From: Actinoplanes utahensis
Lineage (GTDB): Bacteria; Actinomycetota; Actinomycetes; Mycobacteriales; Micromonosporaceae
Direction of reading: 5' to 3'
Assembly: GCF_016862455.1 (NCBI RefSeq)
Contig: NZ_BOMZ01000090.1
Span: forward strand, 110,912 to 174,911
DNA: 64,000 nucleotides
The notes under the pieces were generated by a model. The model did no database searches, was not told the DNA's origin, and worked only from the letters and a program-made list of their open reading frames with translations. Positions 25,889 to 37,047 of this stretch are shown here, one piece after another. Made by a program: the position numbers and the translations under genes. How positions within the stretch are numbered: the first letter of the stretch is position 1; every line of letters starts with the position of its first letter.

Positions 25889-26685
25889 AGGCGTTCCAGG
25901 AACGCCCGGATAGCCTTGATGGTCTCCTCCGGCGCGCTCAGGTTGGGGCAGTGCCCGGTGGCCTCCAGGCGGACGAAGGTGCTGTGCGGAAGCTGCCGGT
26001 GGACGTACTCACCGACCTCGTACGGCGCGATCACGTCCTCGCTGCACTGCAGGACCAGACTCGGCACCGCGACCTTGGCCAGGTCCGCACGGTTGTCGGA
26101 CAGGAACGTGACACGCGCGAAGTCCGCAGCGATCGCCGGATCGGTGCGGCAGAAACTGTTGGTCAGCTCGGCACCGAGCTGCGGGCGGTCGGGGTTGCCC
26201 ATGATGACCGGTGCCATCGCGGCCGACCAGCCGAGATAGTTGCTGTCCAGCGACTCCAGCAGCTCGGTGATGTCGGCCTGGCTGAAGCCGCCCCGGTAGC
26301 CTTCGTCGTCGATGTACCGAGGCGACGGCCCGATCAACACCAGCCCTGAGAAGCGGTCAGGTTCGGCCACCGCGGCGAGCACACCGATCATCGCGCTGAC
26401 CGAGTGGCCCACGAAGACGACATCGGACGCCTCCAGCGCAGCCAGAATCTCCACGACGTCGTCGGCGTAGCCCGACAGTGACCCGTACCGCTGCGGGTCG
26501 TAGGCCGTCAGGTCGGAGCCGCCCGCTCCGACGTGATCGAAGAGCACCACCCGGTGGTCCGCCGCGAGGTCCGGCGCGACGAATCGCCACATGTTCTGAT
26601 CACAGCCGAAGCCATGAGCCAGGACGATGGTGCGACCGTCAGCAGGGCCGGTCACCCGGACGTTGCTCCTGGTCAGTGTGTTCAC
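25885..26685 (-). CDS. RsbQ-like alpha/beta hydrolase
   Basis: A 266-residue hydrolase close in length and sequence style to Bacillus RsbQ, which is needed to activate the PAS-phosphatase RsbP. It has an oxyanion-region motif VLAHGFGCDQNMWRFVAPDL, nucleophile elbow VFVGHSVSAMIG (Ser), Asp in CSEDVIAP and His in EATGHCPNL. I chose GTG 26685 (VNTLTRSNVRVTG) because the longer frame upstream is low-complexity shadow. GTGA overlap with the PAS-SpoIIE gene makes the functional link strong. Confidence 0.88.
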   Translation of the reverse strand: MNTLTRSNVRVTGPADGRTIVLAHGFGCDQNMWRFVAPDLAADHRVVLFDHVGAGGSDLTAYDPQRYGSLSGYADDVVEILAALEASDVVFVGHSVSAMIGVLAAVAEPDRFSGLVLIGPSPRYIDDEGYRGGFSQADITELLESLDSNYLGWSAAMAPVIMGNPDRPQLGAELTNSFCRTDPAIAADFARVTFLSDNRADLAKVAVPSLVLQCSEDVIAPYEVGEYVHRQLPHSTFVRLEATGHCPNLSAPEETIKAIRAFLERL

Positions 26686-26991
26686 GAGCGGTGACCCTAC
26701 CTTCCCGCCTCGCCGGCGGGCAGTCGCCCTACGCTGCAGGTTCCCCCGCACATCCTCATCCGGGCATTCCCGTTCGATCCCCCGGTGCCACGCGGCCTCG
26801 CCCTCAGCACCCATCCCGAACCTCCGCGGGCACAGCTGAGGCACGGCTCGCCCGCAGCCGCGTATCCGGCACCTGCCTCCCAGCGCATCCAACTCTCCAC
26901 GCGTCACGACCAAGCCGTCGACCGTCATGCGAGCCGCCTGACGGGTCGACGACGGTGTTCGAGGGGCCTCCCTGGGCGACCGATACGAAGG
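26686..26991. other. Intergenic region upstream of the RsbQ-like gene
   Basis: About 300 bases with no gene that I can support. It must contain the promoter of the minus-strand RsbQ-like operon; I could not assign -35/-10 boxes with confidence. The anti-sigma gene ends at its right edge. Confidence 0.4.
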
Positions 26992-27420
26992 TCAGGAGGC
27001 CGGTTCCTGGCACCACGCGAGCTTCTTCACAGCTCGGAGGGCCACTCCACCGCCGTCGTCCGGGTCGAGAGTGACTTCGTCCGCGAGAGACATGATCAGG
27101 CGTAGACCGCGGCCGCCCTCTGCTGTAGCCGGTGCTTCGCCTCGGTCGATCCAGATGGAGGGGTCGACAACCGGCCCGGTGTTGATCACCTCGATGACAC
27201 ATTCGTCGTGGGATACGCAGACCGAGATTTCATACGCTTGGCTTCCTGCAGCGTGTTGGACAACGTTCGCGCACGCTTCTGTCAAGATCAGCGCGAGTTC
27301 GCCACGGCAGTCTTCTGCTACGCGCAGCGTTCCCAATGCCTGATCCAGGAGCCGCCGCGCCATGGTGACGGTGCCGGCATCCCGCGGCAGGTGCAGCGTC
27401 AGGCGAAGTGACACCGACAC
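26992..27420 (-). CDS. RsbW-like anti-sigma factor kinase
   Basis: Single-domain HATPase_c protein (142 aa). It has N-box LILTEACANVVQHAAG, G1 box EVINTGPVVDPSIWIDRG and GGRGLRLIMSLADEV. The family binds sigma factors and phosphorylates STAS proteins. GTG 27420 is chosen over ATG 27435 because AGGAGG stands six bases before it. It lies near the SigF-type sigma gene (29234) and the STAS gene (23055), its plausible partners. Confidence 0.87.
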   Translation of the reverse strand: MSVSLRLTLHLPRDAGTVTMARRLLDQALGTLRVAEDCRGELALILTEACANVVQHAAGSQAYEISVCVSHDECVIEVINTGPVVDPSIWIDRGEAPATAEGGRGLRLIMSLADEVTLDPDDGGGVALRAVKKLAWCQEPAS

Positions 27421-27602
27421 ATCGGACCTCCTCATGGCTCCGCACTTCAGGCCGCCCTCGACCTGTGCGCCGTTCGGCGTGGTAGCGCCTGCCGTAATCG
27501 GTGCCCGAGCCGAGGGGAACAAAACGTCCGCAATGTCAAGTCAGACTGCCCTCATCCGCTGGAACCGTGCCGGGCAGCGCCTTGACCCGATCCCCGGGCA
27601 TC

Positions 27603-28913
27603 TCAGGTGCTGCTCACGGACCGGCCACGCAAGGTGGGGAGTTCGACGACGAAGGTGGTGCCGGGGCCTTCGTGGTCGGCCAGGACGATGGTGCCGTGGT
27701 GGCATTCGATGATGGTGCGGGCGATGACCAGGCCGAGGCCGGTTCCCGGGATGCGCCGTTCGAGCGCGGACGAGGCGCGGTAGAAGCGGCGGGGTCGTTC
27801 GGCGGCGGGGATGCCGATACCGTTGTCGGTGACGGTCCAGATGATCTTCTGGCCGGTGTCGTCAGTCGTTGCGGAGACGGTGACGGTGCCGCCTGCGGGT
27901 GTGTACTTGACGGCGTTCGACAGTAGGTTGTCGGCGACCTGGCGCAGCCGGTGCGGGTCGGCGTGCAGTTCGAGGTGCTCAGGCAGCCGTACGGTGACGG
28001 TGAGATTCTTGTCGTCGGTCGGTGTGCCCTGTAGGGCCTGGCGGATGATGGTGCACAGGTCGGTGCCGGCGGGGTTGATGGCCAGGTGCCCTGACTCCAG
28101 CCGGGCCAGGTCGAGCAGGTCTTCGGCCATGACGGTCAGGCGCTCGGCGTTGCGGGTGATCGTTCGTAGGTAGTGCAGTTGCTCGTCTCGGGTCAGGTCG
28201 TCGAGTTCGTCTTCGAGCAGGGCGGCGGTGCCGGTGATCGCTGACAGTGGATTGCGGATTTCATGGGTGACCATGGAGAGGAACTCGTCCTTGGTGCGGG
28301 CCAGTTCGATGGCGAGTTCTTCGGCTCGGCGCCGTTCCACGTACTGGCCGATCTGGGCGGCGAGGCCGCTGAGCAGGCCGAGAAGGGTGTCTTCGGGATC
28401 TTCGACGCGGTCGCCGTAGACGCACAGCGCGCCGAGGATGTGCCGGCTGGTGCAGAGCGGGACGCCGACGGCCACCCGTAGCCCGATGCGGGCGGCGGCG
28501 CGGCTGCGCGGGGAGCCTGGGTCGGTGCTCAGGTCGGGGATCCAGTGTGCGGTGCCGCTGGTGCAGACCCGGCCGGGCAGGGCGGCGCCGGGTTCCAGGG
28601 TGTTGACAGCGAAGTCCCGGAGCCGTCGGCCGGGTTGGGTGTGGCGGGCGGCGCAGGTCAGTAGTTGCCGGTCGTGGTCGATGAGCCATAGCTCGGTCAC
28701 CGGCCAGCACATCTTGACGCCGAGGGCCTCCACGACGCGGGCTGCGGCGATGGTGCTGGATTCGGCTTCGGCGAGGCCGCGGGCGGCGGCAGGATTCCAG
28801 GCCACTACACGCCCGGTGGCGTCGAAGGCCAGATAAGCCTCCAATGCGGCGGCGAGAACGGCGGGAGGGTCGGACCGCCTCGGGTCACCGCTCCGGTCGG
28901 CTTCTGCTGCCAT
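27603..28913 (-). CDS. PAS/GAF sensor histidine kinase
   Basis: Cytoplasmic histidine kinase of 436 aa. It has a partial PAS (residues 22-50, FDATGRVVAWNPAAA), GAF 50-195, HisKA with FLSMVTHEIRNPLSA (His217), N-box NLLSNAVKYTPAGG, G1 DNGIGIPAAE and G2 PGTGLGLVIARTI. No transmembrane segment is seen. I chose ATG 28913, which has GGGAGAA upstream. No response regulator gene is adjacent, so it is an orphan kinase, possibly feeding the stress network around it. Confidence 0.9.
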   Translation of the reverse strand: MAAEADRSGDPRRSDPPAVLAAALEAYLAFDATGRVVAWNPAAARGLAEAESSTIAAARVVEALGVKMCWPVTELWLIDHDRQLLTCAARHTQPGRRLRDFAVNTLEPGAALPGRVCTSGTAHWIPDLSTDPGSPRSRAAARIGLRVAVGVPLCTSRHILGALCVYGDRVEDPEDTLLGLLSGLAAQIGQYVERRRAEELAIELARTKDEFLSMVTHEIRNPLSAITGTAALLEDELDDLTRDEQLHYLRTITRNAERLTVMAEDLLDLARLESGHLAINPAGTDLCTIIRQALQGTPTDDKNLTVTVRLPEHLELHADPHRLRQVADNLLSNAVKYTPAGGTVTVSATTDDTGQKIIWTVTDNGIGIPAAERPRRFYRASSALERRIPGTGLGLVIARTIIECHHGTIVLADHEGPGTTFVVELPTLRGRSVSST

Positions 28914-29126
28914 CGTTTCTCCCGGTGGAATACGGCTCTTCGCCGGCGGCATCCGGTCCGGGGGATTCGAGCAGTGCTGTCACGGTCAGGCTAATGGAGG
29001 TGCCCGGTGAACGTCCGGCAGTCCGGGGTCTCCGTAACCGGGCGAGCTGCCAAGCGGCATGCAGCCGAACGGCGCGTTGTCGCGGTGCAACCACTCTTCA
29101 GCCTGGTTTAGATGACCGATCGGGTG

Positions 29127-29152
29127 GTTTTCGATGGCGACCAGTCGGGGAT
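29127..29152 (+). promoter_or_regulatory. Possible SigB/SigF-type promoter of the sigma factor gene
   Basis: GTTT at 29127-29130 and GGGGAT at 29147-29152 are 16 bases apart, near the group-4 sigma consensus GTTT-N14-16-GGGTAT. It sits about 80 bases before the sigma factor start, which would give autoregulation. The -10 match is imperfect. The rest of 28914-29233 shows no gene. Confidence 0.35.
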
Positions 29153-29233
29153 CTATCGCTACGACGGGGCCGTGGCTGATTGCGCTGAACAGCTACCGGA
29201 CCTGACGAAGTGGTCGACCAGAGGAGCACCTGA

Positions 29234-30028
29234 ATGACTGTCATCGCTGACACCGCTGTCCGTGCGGATGCCGAGACGAGCACCGACCGGGCCAGCGAGT
29301 TGATCGTGGCGATGGCCGCACTGCCGGCCGGGCACCCCTCCCGGGCCGGCCTGCGGGACCGGGCGATCGAGGCGTGGCTGCCGCTGGCCCGGCACCTGGC
29401 GAACCGCTACGCGAACCGCGGTGAGCCGCGCGACGACCTCCACCAGGTCGCCGTCGTCGGCCTGATCAAAGCCGTAGACCGGTTCGAGGCCGACCGCGGT
29501 GTCGACTTCGCCGGATTCGCGATCCCCACCATCGTCGGCGAGCTCAAACGGCATTTCCGGGACAAGACCTGGTCGGTGCGGGTGCCGCGGCGCCTGCAGG
29601 AGTTGCGTCTGGCGATCGCCGGCGCGAACAACACGCTCAGCCACACCCTCGGTCGTGCACCGACCGTTGCTGACATCGCCGCGCACCTGCAGGTCAGTGA
29701 GGACGAGGTCATCGAAGGCCTCGAAGGTGCCCGCGCGTACAACTCCACGAGTCTGTCCACGCCGATCAGTGAAGGCGGTACCGAGCTGGGGGAGACCTTG
29801 GGCGGCGAGGACACCGGCTTCGCCGAGGCGGAGACGCGGATCGCGCTCGGTCCGGCGCTGGCCACGCTCGACGAGCGGGAGCAGAAGATCGTCAGTCTGC
29901 GCTTCTACGGCAACCTCACCCAGCAGCAGATCGCTGAGCAGATCGGCATCTCCCAGATGCACGTGTCCCGGCTGCTGGCGAAGGCCCTTGCCAAGCTGCG
30001 CGGCCAGCTCGACACCATCGACGCCTGA
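29234..30028 (+). CDS. SigB/SigF/SigG-family RNA polymerase sigma factor
   Basis: Group-4 sigma factor (264 aa). Region 2 is RHLANRYANRGEPRDDLHQV then GLIKAVDRFEADRGVDFAGF and AIPTIVGELKRHFRDKTWSV. Region 3 contains GRAPTVADIAAHLQVSEDEV. Region 4 is LTQQQIAEQIGISQMHVSRL. ATG 29234 has AGAGGAG upstream. The neighbouring HATPase, STAS and SpoIIE genes make this the likely target of the partner-switching system. Confidence 0.94.
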   Translation: MTVIADTAVRADAETSTDRASELIVAMAALPAGHPSRAGLRDRAIEAWLPLARHLANRYANRGEPRDDLHQVAVVGLIKAVDRFEADRGVDFAGFAIPTIVGELKRHFRDKTWSVRVPRRLQELRLAIAGANNTLSHTLGRAPTVADIAAHLQVSEDEVIEGLEGARAYNSTSLSTPISEGGTELGETLGGEDTGFAEAETRIALGPALATLDEREQKIVSLRFYGNLTQQQIAEQIGISQMHVSRLLAKALAKLRGQLDTIDA

Positions 30029-30080
30029 CGACGAACCGATCGCCGGTCGCGTCGTGATCCGCTCAATCGCCGGCCGTCGT

Positions 30081-30114
30081 GGTCCGGGCCGTCCATGACG
30101 GGGCGGCCCGGACC
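30081..30114. terminator. Bidirectional terminator between sigma factor and glgX
   Basis: GGTCCGGGCCG (30081-30091) and CGGCCCGGACC (30104-30114) form a perfect 11-base-pair stem with a 12-base loop, between convergent genes. No U-tract is present. Confidence 0.75.
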
Positions 30115-30138
30115 GGAACAGGAACTGCCTGCCCGTGG

Positions 30139-32256
<2,118 letters not shown>

Positions 32257-32405
32257 GCATGCCCCCGTAAGTGGCACGTCACCGCCCAGAACATTGCCTA
32301 CGCGTTTACATGCCACAAAAATACTGATTCGTTAAATGACATCAAATGAGATAGAACGCGGGAAAACATCGACACGGTCTGCCCGCGGCCAACTGAGGCG
32401 TGGTC

Positions 32406-33305
32406 TCAGGCGAGCGGCTTGCCGCCGGTGGCACCGAGGACTTCGCCGGTGACGTAGCTCGATTCCTGCGAGGCGAAGAAGACGTAGACCGGCGCGAGCT
32501 CGGCCGGCTGACCGGCGCGGCCCAGCGGAGTGTCCTCTCCGAAGGACTCGACCTTCTCCTTGGGCATGGTGGCCGGAATCAGCGGGGTCCAGATCGGGCC
32601 GGGTGCGACGGCGTTGACGCGAATTCCTTTGTCTGCCAGGTTCGCGGCGAGCGCTTTGGTGAACGCGATGATGCCGGCCTTCGTGGTGGCGTAGTCCAGA
32701 AGCTGCGGCGAGGGCTGGTAGCCCTGAATCGACGCGGTGTTGATGATCGTCGAGCCGGGTCCCATGCGGGAGGCGGCTGCCTTGCTGAGCCAGAACATCG
32801 CATACAGATTGGTCTTCATCACCCGGTCGAACTGCTCGGTCGAGATGTCGAAGATCCCCTCCGCCTGCGACATCTGGTACGCGGCATTGTTGACCAGGAT
32901 GTCCAGCCCGCCCAGCTCGGTGATCGCCGTGTCGACGATGCCGGCGCAGTGGGTCTCGTCGCGGATGTCGCCTGGCACGGCGACCGCCTTACGGCCCGCC
33001 TCCTCGACCAGCCGTGTCGTTTCCCGAGCGTCGTCCTCTTCCTCGGGGAGGTAAGAGATCAGAACGTCCGCACCCTCGCGCGCGTAAGCGATGGCGACCG
33101 CACGCCCGATCCCGGAGTCACCGCCGGTGATCACAGCGCGTCTGCCGTTCAGGCGGCCATTGCCGCGGTAGCTGTCCTCGCCATGATCGGGTTCGGTGTC
33201 CATCTCACCGGTGAGGCCCGGATGCGAGATCTGTCCGCTGCCCTGGTCGTCCGGAGTACGGAACTGTTGCTGCGGATCCTGCTGGTCGTACTGGTCCTTG
33301 GCCAC
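32406..33305 (-). CDS. Short-chain dehydrogenase/reductase, YghA-like
   Basis: NAD(P)-dependent SDR (299 aa) with the polar N-terminal extension of the YghA/general-stress group (KDQYDQQDPQQQFRTP). It has cofactor motif TGGDSGIGRAVAIAYAREGA, NNAAYQ, catalytic Ser in NTASIQGYQ and YATTK. The tail YVTGEVLGATGGKP is typical. I chose GTG 33305, with GGAGAGG eight bases before it, over ATG 33329. Members reduce aldehydes or ketones and are often stress-induced. Confidence 0.9.
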   Translation of the reverse strand: MAKDQYDQQDPQQQFRTPDDQGSGQISHPGLTGEMDTEPDHGEDSYRGNGRLNGRRAVITGGDSGIGRAVAIAYAREGADVLISYLPEEEDDARETTRLVEEAGRKAVAVPGDIRDETHCAGIVDTAITELGGLDILVNNAAYQMSQAEGIFDISTEQFDRVMKTNLYAMFWLSKAAASRMGPGSTIINTASIQGYQPSPQLLDYATTKAGIIAFTKALAANLADKGIRVNAVAPGPIWTPLIPATMPKEKVESFGEDTPLGRAGQPAELAPVYVFFASQESSYVTGEVLGATGGKPLA

Positions 33306-33421
33306 GATGTGCACCTCTCCGTTGGGCATAATGCCCGGTATGTCTACCCGTAGCGGTAGGGCATACTCCTCAAGGCGGCAACACAACCCTCGCCCATAGG
33401 GCGGCAGGTTCGGCCCGGAGC

Positions 33422-33513
33422 GTGGACCACGTTCAGCCCGCGGAACCGCAGCGAGTCAGGTCGCTGCGGTTCGCGTTCTACGGGCGGATGTCGACGATCG
33501 CGTACAGGATGGT
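33422..33513 (+). pseudogene. N-terminal scrap of a serine recombinase
   Basis: GTG 33422 starts MDHVQPAEPQRVRSLRFAFY, then GRMSTIAYR. RFAFYGRMST matches the catalytic-serine strand of large serine recombinases of actinomycetes. The sequence loses all similarity after residue 30. It may come from the same kind of element as the C-terminal recombinase remnant at 48889-49458. Confidence 0.5.
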
Positions 33514-34055
33514 CTGTCGTCGAAGGGCTGGGGCGCGACGGCTTCGATCGTGTCGGGACGCCCGCGTCAGCGCCGGTGCGGTAGCGCATCCGGGACCGGT
33601 TCACCCACCTCGGGTTCGGGTTCGAAGGCGCCGCGCGCTGGTCAAGAAAGGGATGGCAGGGAACGCTCCCGGGCGGGCTCACGAAGGCACAAGTACTCGC
33701 CCACCGGCGAGGACAAGAGCGATGTAGCCGGCGCGTTTCGGTTTCAAGGTGTTCGAGGACATCACCGCCACCCGCACGCCGCACTTGTTCACTGTGCGGC
33801 ATGCAGGGTGCCATACGTGTCCTGCGGTGACAGGAGCCGAAGCAACGTTCGTCGGCAAGAGATCACCGGAGCCCCTCGACCCGGCGAAGCCGGCCGGCCG
33901 CACCACGAGTCCGTGGAGCCGTTGCGGTTCGGCTTCCACAGCGGCACTCGGCCGGCGGTGGTCATGTCAGGTCCCCGTGCTCGCGTGGTTTCAGCCCATG
34001 AGTTTCAGCCCATGAACTGTCGGCAGGACCCGCAGCCGCCGGCTGCCGCCTGCCG
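33514..34055. other. Gene-poor region with decayed sequence
   Basis: No gene with a start, ribosome-binding site and consistent coding bias was found. Short open stretches exist on both strands but I recognise none. GC and codon patterns look like decayed coding DNA rather than a promoter region. Confidence 0.4.
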
Positions 34056-34880
34056 CTACGTCGTGCTTCCCAAGCCCGCGAGCTGCTGGTGCAGGCCGTT
34101 CATGCTCGCCAGCCACTCGTCGGTTGCGCTGCCGCGTGCGGCGTACCACTCGGCGACCTCGGGGTGCGGGAGGATGAGGAACCGGTCATCGGCCAACGCC
34201 TCCACCGCGACGCGGGCCACGAGCTCGGGCTCGATCGCGCTCTGCTCGAGCATCGGCGAGCACAGTGGGGCGACCCGGTCGAGCATCGGGGTGCGTACAC
34301 CCATGGGGCACAGCACCTGTACGACGATCCCTTCGTGCGCATGCGTTGCGCGCAGCCACTCCGCCAGGGCGAAGGTGGCGTGCTTGCTCACGACGTAGGG
34401 CGCCATGCCGGGGACGGTGAGCATCCCCGCAGCGGAGACGGTGCTGAGCAGGCGGCCCCGGCCCCGCTCGAGCCACGCCGGCAGCAGGTATCGCGCGGCG
34501 TAGACCTGGGACATGACGTTCGCCTCCCACGCGCTCTGCCAGGACGCGTCCCCGGTGGCCACGCTGCCCGGGACGGACTCGCCCGCGTTGGCACAGAAGA
34601 GGTCGAGGGCCCCGAACTCGTCCCAGCACAGCTGCACCAGCGCCTGCACGTCGCCGGGGTCGGTCATGTCGCCGGCGGCGGCCAGGCCTCCCACCGCCTG
34701 CGCGGTGGCCGCGGCCGACGCCGCATCGAGGTCGTTGACCACGATCCGCGCCCCCGCTGCCGCGAGCCGGTGCGCCAGCGCTCGCCCGATGCCGGACCCT
34801 GCCCCTGTCACGACGACCGCTGCTCCTGGCAGGGTCAACCCCGGGCCCTTCCGTACGTCGATGTCGTCGATCTGATCCAT
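34056..34880 (-). CDS. Short-chain dehydrogenase/reductase
   Basis: Classical SDR of 274 aa. It has cofactor-binding VVVTGAGSGIGRALAHRLAA, an NDLDA motif after strand 2, CANAGES in place of NNAG, catalytic Ser in STVSAAGM and YVVSK (Tyr, Lys). The C-terminal part resembles SDRs annotated in steroid or ketone metabolism. I chose ATG 34880 (MDQIDDIDVRKG), because upstream residues are not SDR-like. No clear partner gene is nearby. Confidence 0.9.
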   Translation of the reverse strand: MDQIDDIDVRKGPGLTLPGAAVVVTGAGSGIGRALAHRLAAAGARIVVNDLDAASAAATAQAVGGLAAAGDMTDPGDVQALVQLCWDEFGALDLFCANAGESVPGSVATGDASWQSAWEANVMSQVYAARYLLPAWLERGRGRLLSTVSAAGMLTVPGMAPYVVSKHATFALAEWLRATHAHEGIVVQVLCPMGVRTPMLDRVAPLCSPMLEQSAIEPELVARVAVEALADDRFLILPHPEVAEWYAARGSATDEWLASMNGLHQQLAGLGSTT

Positions 34881-35080
34881 GCGCGCTTCCCGTTCGCTCG
34901 ACCTGCACTCCTGCGACCGCCATTGTGGAGCGTGGGGTGTGCCGAAGGGCGTCCTTCGCGTGAGCGTGACGTGAACCGGTTCAGACAACCTCGAGCCGAC
35001 CTGAAAGGGGGTGATCCGGCTGAGCGACTGCGGATCAGACCCTGTCCTCGCCGGCCACTCGAGCTACGAACAACGAGTGT

Positions 35081-35371
35081 TCAGCCTTCCGCCAGGTATC
35101 GCGCCCACCCGAAGAGGCCGCCTACGAAGAGAAGGAGAACGAAGATCCCCAGTTTCGCCCAAGGAATGTCGTCAAGGTCGCTGTCGAGTCCTATGAGCAG
35201 GCTGATGCTGAGGGCGGCCGCGAACGACAGCACCGCGAGACCGGTGACGAGGTGGTAAGTCGTACCGTGTAAGTCCCAGAGGATCACCGTTTTGACGATC
35301 GTTCCCATCAGCGGCGCAAGAGCGAACAACGCGAGGATGGTGGCGATCTGCAGCCGCCTCGATGTGGTCAT
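35081..35371 (-). CDS. Small three-helix membrane protein
   Basis: A 96-residue hydrophobic protein from ATG 35371. It has three predicted membrane helices: IATILALFALAPLMGTIV, LVTGLAVLSFAAALSISLL and LGIFVLLLFVGGLFGWA. A short acidic loop (LDSDLDDIP) precedes the third. I do not recognise a family. Coding bias and a compact layout support a real gene. Confidence 0.6.
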   Translation of the reverse strand: MTTSRRLQIATILALFALAPLMGTIVKTVILWDLHGTTYHLVTGLAVLSFAAALSISLLIGLDSDLDDIPWAKLGIFVLLLFVGGLFGWARYLAEG

Positions 35372-35475
35372 CGAGCACACCATAGACCAGCGGCAGTCGG
35401 TCCCAGCCACTGACGGAGGCGGGCACGGTGGCGGCGACGGACCCGACGTACGGAGATTCAACGGCAGAATGCCTG

Positions 35476-35519
35476 TGTCAGGGTGGGACCGATCACGGCA
35501 GAATTCGATCACCCTGACA
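35476..35519. repeat. 10-bp inverted repeat with an embedded direct repeat
   Basis: TGTCAGGGTG (35476-35485) and CACCCTGACA (35510-35519) are perfect inverted copies, 24 bases apart. The decamer ACGGCAGAAT occurs at 35461 and again at 35495 inside the loop. It could be a mobile-element end or a protein-binding site. No other gene is seen in 35372-35700. Confidence 0.5.
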
Positions 35520-35700
35520 ATTCGGACCTGGACGGTGCATGTCCTTCACGGCATGCCCGCTCGGTGAGGGCCCTCTCTTCGGCGGGGTTCCAGGCTCGGC
35601 ACGGTCAATGGGGCGCCGTGGATGCCGGTGAAGATGCGGTTCGCCGGCTCCGGCCGGATCTCCTCCGGCCGGTTATGCATCGTTGATTCTCGATGTATTG

Positions 35701-35714
35701 TGGGAGCGCTCCCG
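35701..35714 (+). promoter_or_regulatory. CebR/LacI-type operator
   Basis: TGGGAGCGCTCCCG at 35701-35714 differs by one base from the palindrome TGGGAGCGCTCCCA bound by the cellobiose-responsive repressor CebR in Streptomyces. It lies 35 bases before the sugar dehydrogenase start, well placed to block transcription. No lacI-type gene is in the window. Confidence 0.65.
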
Positions 35715-35748
35715 AAACGCGCCCGCCACTCTGCTCAAGGAGCCGACC

Positions 35749-36978
35749 ATGTCGCGATGGCGTCGTCACCCGGCCACCCTGCTGGTCGGCCTGCTCGTTC
35801 TGGCCCTGTTCGCAATGCCGTCGGCCTCGGTGTCGGCGACCGGCGCCCCCGCAGCCGACACGTCACGCAGCCGGGCCGTGCCGCTCAGCGAGCTGACCGT
35901 GGTGTCCGAGCAGGTGGCTTCCGGACTGCAGCGCCCGATCGCGATCACCGGGCTGCCGGACGGCCGGATGCTGATCGCGGAGAAGAACGGCACGGTTCGC
36001 GCCTACCATCCCGACACCGGCCTGGCGGCCGAGCCGGTGCTCGACCTGACCGCCCGCATCGACACGTCGGACAACGAGCGCGGCCTGCTCGGCATCACAC
36101 CCGCGCCGAACTTCGCACGGACCGGGATGCTCTACGTCGCCTACACGAGTCTGCCGGCCGGCGCGCTGACCCTGGCGCGGCTGCCCATCGGGGCTCCGGA
36201 GCGCTTGCAGGTGCTGCTCACCCAGGAGCACGCCGAGTACGGCAACCACAACGGCGGACAGGTGGCGTTCGGGCGCGACGGCTACCTCTACTGGTCCACC
36301 GGCGACGGCGGCCACGCGAACGATCCGTTCAAGGCCGGTCAGGACCTCGGCACCTTGCTCGGCAAGATCGTGCGGATCGACGTCAACCGCGCCTGCGGGG
36401 CCAAGCCCTACTGCGTGCCCTCCACCAACCCCTTCGTTCGTACGCCGGGGGCACGGCCGGAGATCTGGCTCTACGGGCTGCGCAACCCCTGGAAGTTCTC
36501 CGTCGACCCGGTCGACAACTCGCTGTGGATCGGTGATGTCGGCCAGGGCCTGGTCGAAGAGATCAACCACATCCGCCCCTGGCAGGGTGGCGCGAATCTC
36601 GGGTGGTCCTGCAAGGAGGGCACCCCGGTGTTCGACGCGGGGCAATGCCGGCCGGGCGTACGGTACGTCGACCCGATCTTCGAGTACGAGCACTTCCTCA
36701 CGGAGAGCTGCTCGGTGATCGGCGGCGTGGTGTACCGGGGGTCGCGGACCCCCGCGGCGCGGGGCACCTACATCGCCAGCGACTACTGCGCACCCCGCGT
36801 GTTCGCCGTGCGGCCCGCGCGTGGCGGCGGCTACGAGACCGCCGTGATCGGTGACTTCCCCACCCAGCCGACCGCGATCGGCGCCGACGTGCACGGCGAG
36901 CTGTACGTTCTCAGCGATTACCCGGGATGGTTGAGTCGAGTACGGTTCGAGCTGGTCCCGCCGGTCACCGGCGGCTGA
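35749..36978 (+). CDS. Secreted PQQ-type sugar dehydrogenase (glucose/sorbosone dehydrogenase fold)
   Basis: Exported beta-propeller enzyme of 409 aa. The signal peptide LLVGLLVLALFAMPSASVSA is followed by six-bladed propeller motifs: GLQRPIAITGLPDGRMLIAE, ERGLLGITPAPNF (loop with the proposed catalytic region), NHNGGQVAFGRDGYLYWSTG, YGLRNPWKFSVDP and GDVGQGLVEEIN. ATG 35749 follows AAGGAG. It probably oxidises sugars outside the cell. The CebR-like operator suggests induction by plant-derived oligosaccharides; that is inference. Confidence 0.88.
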   Translation: MSRWRRHPATLLVGLLVLALFAMPSASVSATGAPAADTSRSRAVPLSELTVVSEQVASGLQRPIAITGLPDGRMLIAEKNGTVRAYHPDTGLAAEPVLDLTARIDTSDNERGLLGITPAPNFARTGMLYVAYTSLPAGALTLARLPIGAPERLQVLLTQEHAEYGNHNGGQVAFGRDGYLYWSTGDGGHANDPFKAGQDLGTLLGKIVRIDVNRACGAKPYCVPSTNPFVRTPGARPEIWLYGLRNPWKFSVDPVDNSLWIGDVGQGLVEEINHIRPWQGGANLGWSCKEGTPVFDAGQCRPGVRYVDPIFEYEHFLTESCSVIGGVVYRGSRTPAARGTYIASDYCAPRVFAVRPARGGGYETAVIGDFPTQPTAIGADVHGELYVLSDYPGWLSRVRFELVPPVTGG

Positions 36979-37047
36979 CCGGCATGAGCCGGTGGTTCCG
37001 GATCGCCGCTTCCTGACCGCCGCGGCTCACCGGCGCACACTGGCAGG

